In this document: positions 7,961-9,695 of the stretch, piece after piece
How the letters are laid out: each line of letters begins with the position of its first letter
How positions within the stretch are numbered: the first letter of the stretch is position 1
Assembly (NCBI GenBank): GCA_017936245.1
Contig: JAGBFY010000581.1
Span: 1 to 9,695 of the forward strand
DNA: 9,695 nucleotides
DNA from: Kiritimatiellia bacterium
GTDB taxonomy: Bacteria > Verrucomicrobiota > Kiritimatiellia > RFP12 > UBA1067
Direction of reading: 5' to 3'
The notes under the pieces: generated by a model
Told to the model about the DNA's origin: nothing
What the model saw: the letters and a program-made list of their open reading frames with translations, nothing else
Databases searched by the model: none
Translations under genes and position numbers: made by a program

Positions 7961-8833
7961 TCACCTCAACTTGAATTCAAATGTAAGCCGCAGGCTTCCA
8001 TGCACCCGAACACCATTTTCTGTAGCCGGTGTGAAACGGGCGGTACGCACCGCCGAAACCGCCGCCGAGTCCAGATCCTTGTGTCCGCTTCCTGCGATCA
8101 CCTCAACACCGGACACTTCACCCGAATCAGAAACCGAGATCTCAACCGTGACCACCCCCTCTCGTCCTCGTCGCCTGGCAGAGCGCGGATACACAGGCAC
8201 AATCCTGTTAAGTGCCTTAGGGACAGACACCACCTTGGCCTGCTCCAGTTCCGCCGGCTTTGCCTCATCTCGCTCTTCACGGCGCTCATCCCGATGCACA
8301 ACCGATTCCATTTCATCTTCATCCACCTCCACCTCATCTACTTCCTCCCTATCACTCGCCTCCACCTCATCTGTTTCATCCTTCTTGATCCCCTCCACCT
8401 CATCTGTTTCATCCCTATCACTCGCCTCCACCTTTCCAGCCTCTTCCCTCATATGCGCTTCATCTACTTCATCCGAGAATTCTGTCCGAACCGAATTCTC
8501 AACAGTCAAAGGCTCCAAGTTGAATGTATCTACTACATTATTCTCGTCATTTTCACTTTCAACCAATCCTGAGAATTCATTCCGAATTGAATTCTCATTA
8601 ATGGGATTCGTTGGTTTTTCAGAGAAAGGCTTAGTTTCAGGTTTGGCTTCGTTAAGGGATTTCACGGCCTCCACCGGTTCAGACGCAGCAACCGCACATT
8701 CTTCCAGTATCTCGAAAAACACCGGTTCAACCTGTTCAGCTTCTACTTCATCCTTACACTGCAATCCACACACCATGCCGATGATCAATCCGGCATGAAG
8801 AATAACGGATGGCAGTATGTTCGAGAATTTCAT
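7961..8833 (-). CDS. tonB: TonB energy-transducing protein with an acidic repeat linker
   Basis: The 290-residue product is a TonB family protein that couples inner-membrane proton energy to outer-membrane receptors. An N-terminal membrane anchor (about residues 5-23) carries SVILH (Ser9, His13), matching the SxxxH motif of the TonB transmembrane helix. The C-terminal TonB domain (about 205-290) has VPVYPRSARRRGREGVVTV, a DSGEVSGVEVI turn and ARFTPA before the last strands. The linker between them is unusual. It is not Pro/Lys-rich but strongly acidic, with about 35 Asp/Glu in residues 121-192, and holds 11-residue tandem repeats (135-167). Two further segments, ENSIRNEFS (80-88) and ENSVRTEFS (112-120), come from a repeated palindromic DNA element. 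The gene follows the receptor by 17 bases. No exbB or exbD is present in the window. The ribosome site before the ATG is weak. Confidence 0.88.
   Translation of the reverse strand: MKFSNILPSVILHAGLIIGMVCGLQCKDEVEAEQVEPVFFEILEECAVAASEPVEAVKSLNEAKPETKPFSEKPTNPINENSIRNEFSGLVESENDENNVVDTFNLEPLTVENSVRTEFSDEVDEAHMREEAGKVEASDRDETDEVEGIKKDETDEVEASDREEVDEVEVDEDEMESVVHRDERREERDEAKPAELEQAKVVSVPKALNRIVPVYPRSARRRGREGVVTVEISVSDSGEVSGVEVIAGSGHKDLDSAAVSAVRTARFTPATENGVRVHGSLRLTFEFKLR
8312..8431 (-). repeat. 33-base tandem repeat in the tonB linker
   Basis: Three adjacent 33-base units (8333-8365, 8366-8398, 8399-8431) encode VEASDREEVDE, VEGIKKDETDE and VEASDRDETDE; a partial fourth (8312-8332) encodes VEVDEDE. 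The two outer units agree at 30 of 33 bases and are closer to each other than to the middle one. The unit is a multiple of three, so copy-number change would keep the frame and only lengthen or shorten the TonB linker. Confidence 0.85.
8475..8500 (-). repeat. Palindromic element copy A inside tonB
   Basis: This 26-base element has perfect 8-base inverted arms (GAGAATTC and GAATTCTC) around a 10-base loop. It encodes ENSVRTEFS, residues 112-120 of TonB. It matches copy B at 22 of 26 bases and copy C at 22 of 26. Confidence 0.8.
8570..8597 (-). repeat. Palindromic element copy B inside tonB
   Basis: This copy has 10-base perfect inverted arms (TGAGAATTCA and TGAATTCTCA) around an 8-base loop. 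The 26-base core at 8571-8596 is aligned to copies A and C without gaps. It encodes ENSIRNEFS, residues 80-88 of TonB, 96 bases (32 codons) from copy A and therefore in the same frame. Confidence 0.8.
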
Positions 8834-8848
8834 CCGAACCGAAATCTC
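8823..8848 (-). repeat. Palindromic element copy C across the tonB start codon
   Basis: This copy is diverged: 22 of 26 bases match copy A, and 20 of 26 match copy B. The inverted arms pair over 8 bases with one bulged base. It begins 2 bases after the receptor stop codon and contains the tonB ATG (8833-8831). In the same frame as the other copies it would read EISVRMKFS, so the first residues MKFS of TonB correspond to TEFS and NEFS of the internal copies. It lies 252 bases (84 codons) from copy B. Confidence 0.7.
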
Positions 8849-8850
8849 AT

Positions 8851-9695
8851 TCAGAACTCATAACTTACCGTGAACATGAAACTGCGTCCGCAGGCAGGAT
8901 AGTAATAACCTGGACCTGCATAATCGCAATAGTTCCTGTCAAAGATGTTGTCCATCACAAACGATGCCTTCCACCCTTCCGCCCATGACGGCTCATAATA
9001 CACACCGATATTGAAAAGCGAATATGAGGGGAGCTTACCGTAATCATTTGCATAGTCACCCGACACATACTGCGAACTTGCGTATGAGCAGCCTCCCTTG
9101 ATCCGCAAATCGTCCGTGATCCAGAAGCCTCCCTCAAGACGAATTCGGTGATTCGGTACGTAGGGGACATCATTGCCGTGATACTCGCCGCTACCGAAAT
9201 CGGCATGTACAACATTGTACCGCACAGAAGCTTCAGCAACCTTGTCTCTCTGCCAGGAAAGCCCCGTATCGAATCCTATGCGGCGCGTCTTCGCCGGAGA
9301 GTTGCTGTTGTATCCCCATGGCAGAAGAGACGGATCGAAGAATATCTCATCCTCCATGACCATGCCGTATCCATTTGCCATGAAGGAGAACTCATCAAGA
9401 AACTCCCACTCAAGACCAATGTCAAGCGAAGCCCCTGTTTCCGGTTCAAGGAAGTTCCCATCCTGCGTATAGCTCAGTTCATCGCAGAACGGAGAGCGGT
9501 GGAACTGAGAACCCTTGACATATGTCTTCAATCCCTCGACAGGACGATAGACAAGTCCAAGCTCGTAATCGCTCAACCTGTCACGGCTACGGGACTCACT
9601 CAAACCGACGTATTTGCGCCATCTGTTGCCGATCTGCTCCAAGCGAGCACCGGCAATGAGCGACAGATCATCCGTAAAGAAGAATTCATCGTGGA
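8851..9695 (-). CDS. TonB-dependent outer-membrane receptor, C-terminal barrel part (5' end cut)
   Basis: The frame is open from the right edge and encodes the last 281 residues of a TonB-dependent receptor. The plug domain and N-terminus lie outside the window. Alternating amphipathic strands run throughout. The segments LSDYELGLVYRPVEGLKTYV, SPFCDELSYTQDGNFLEPETG and VMDNIFDRNYCDYAG are typical of the C-terminal half of these barrels, and the chain ends GRSFMFTVSYEF with the terminal phenylalanine expected for BAM-dependent insertion. The general pattern (LEPETG, NIFDRNY, YYYPxxGR) recalls cobalamin and iron-siderophore receptors, but the substrate cannot be assigned from this part. Where family members often have PAPGR, this one has PACGR. 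tonB follows after 17 bases, so receptor and energy transducer are probably expressed together. Confidence 0.9.
   Translation of the reverse strand, partial: HDEFFFTDDLSLIAGARLEQIGNRWRKYVGLSESRSRDRLSDYELGLVYRPVEGLKTYVKGSQFHRSPFCDELSYTQDGNFLEPETGASLDIGLEWEFLDEFSFMANGYGMVMEDEIFFDPSLLPWGYNSNSPAKTRRIGFDTGLSWQRDKVAEASVRYNVVHADFGSGEYHGNDVPYVPNHRIRLEGGFWITDDLRIKGGCSYASSQYVSGDYANDYGKLPSYSLFNIGVYYEPSWAEGWKASFVMDNIFDRNYCDYAGPGYYYPACGRSFMFTVSYEF

Noticed and set aside
8333..8431. 11-residue TonB repeats as a hendecad coiled coil
   Set aside because: The period fits, but only Val and one or two small residues per unit are non-polar, too few for a convincing coiled-coil core.
7652..8572. 306-codon plus-strand open frame spanning the flippase and tonB genes
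   Set aside because: It crosses two well-supported minus-strand genes, has no recognisable domain and its C-terminal half is repetitive in step with the repeats on the other strand.
8475..8596. Palindromic repeats as a CRISPR array
   Set aside because: Only three diverged copies, with unequal spacing and coding sequence between them.
7971..8798. Long plus-strand frame rich in Ser and Thr opposite tonB
   Set aside because: It is the antisense of the acidic repeat region; GA-rich coding repeats give Ser/Thr codons on the other strand. The minus frame has clear TonB domains.
8834..8850. ATG at 8850 as an alternative tonB start or leader peptide
   Set aside because: It is out of frame with tonB and stops after six codons (MRFRFG); too short to support as a gene.

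Overview
All eight genes in the window lie on the minus strand and are packed head to tail with gaps of at most about 40 bases. Read in transcription order (right to left) they are: a TonB-dependent outer-membrane receptor (cut by the right edge), a TonB protein, a Wzx-type flippase, a short Wza-type polysaccharide-export lipoprotein, an unrecognised secreted protein, an outer-membrane beta-barrel, a Wzy/O-antigen-ligase-type membrane protein, and a Wzz/Wzc-type tyrosine autokinase (cut by the left edge). No RNA gene, insertion sequence, CRISPR array or phage feature was seen, and no stretch over 300 bases lacks a gene.

The organism has an outer membrane: a lipobox export protein, two outer-membrane barrels and TonB are all present. 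Base composition looks moderate. The combination of a putative beta-barrel porin, a short export lipoprotein and a tyrosine kinase with a Tyr/Gly-rich N-terminus made me think of the Verrucomicrobiota/Kiritimatiellota/Lentisphaerota group, but this is only an impression. The window holds no taxonomic marker.

The left two thirds (1 to about 6700) is the core of a Wzx/Wzy-type exopolysaccharide or capsule machine. The flippase would move lipid-linked repeat units across the inner membrane, and the Wzy-like protein would polymerise or ligate them. The Wzz/Wzc-like kinase would control chain length and assembly. The short OPX lipoprotein would act in the periplasm, and the barrel may supply the outer-membrane pore. 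Glycosyltransferases are absent here and are presumably encoded elsewhere. A good sigma70-type promoter (-35 TTGATT, 17-base spacer, -10 TATCAT, with an A-tract upstream) overlaps the stop codon of the flippase gene and reads into the export lipoprotein gene with almost no leader.

The right third (about 7961 to 9695) is a receptor-tonB pair that runs into the flippase gene with a 4-base gap. The tonB gene is the strangest in the window. Its linker is acidic rather than proline-rich and contains 33-base tandem repeats. A 26-base palindromic element occurs three times in the same reading frame, and one copy spans the tonB start codon.
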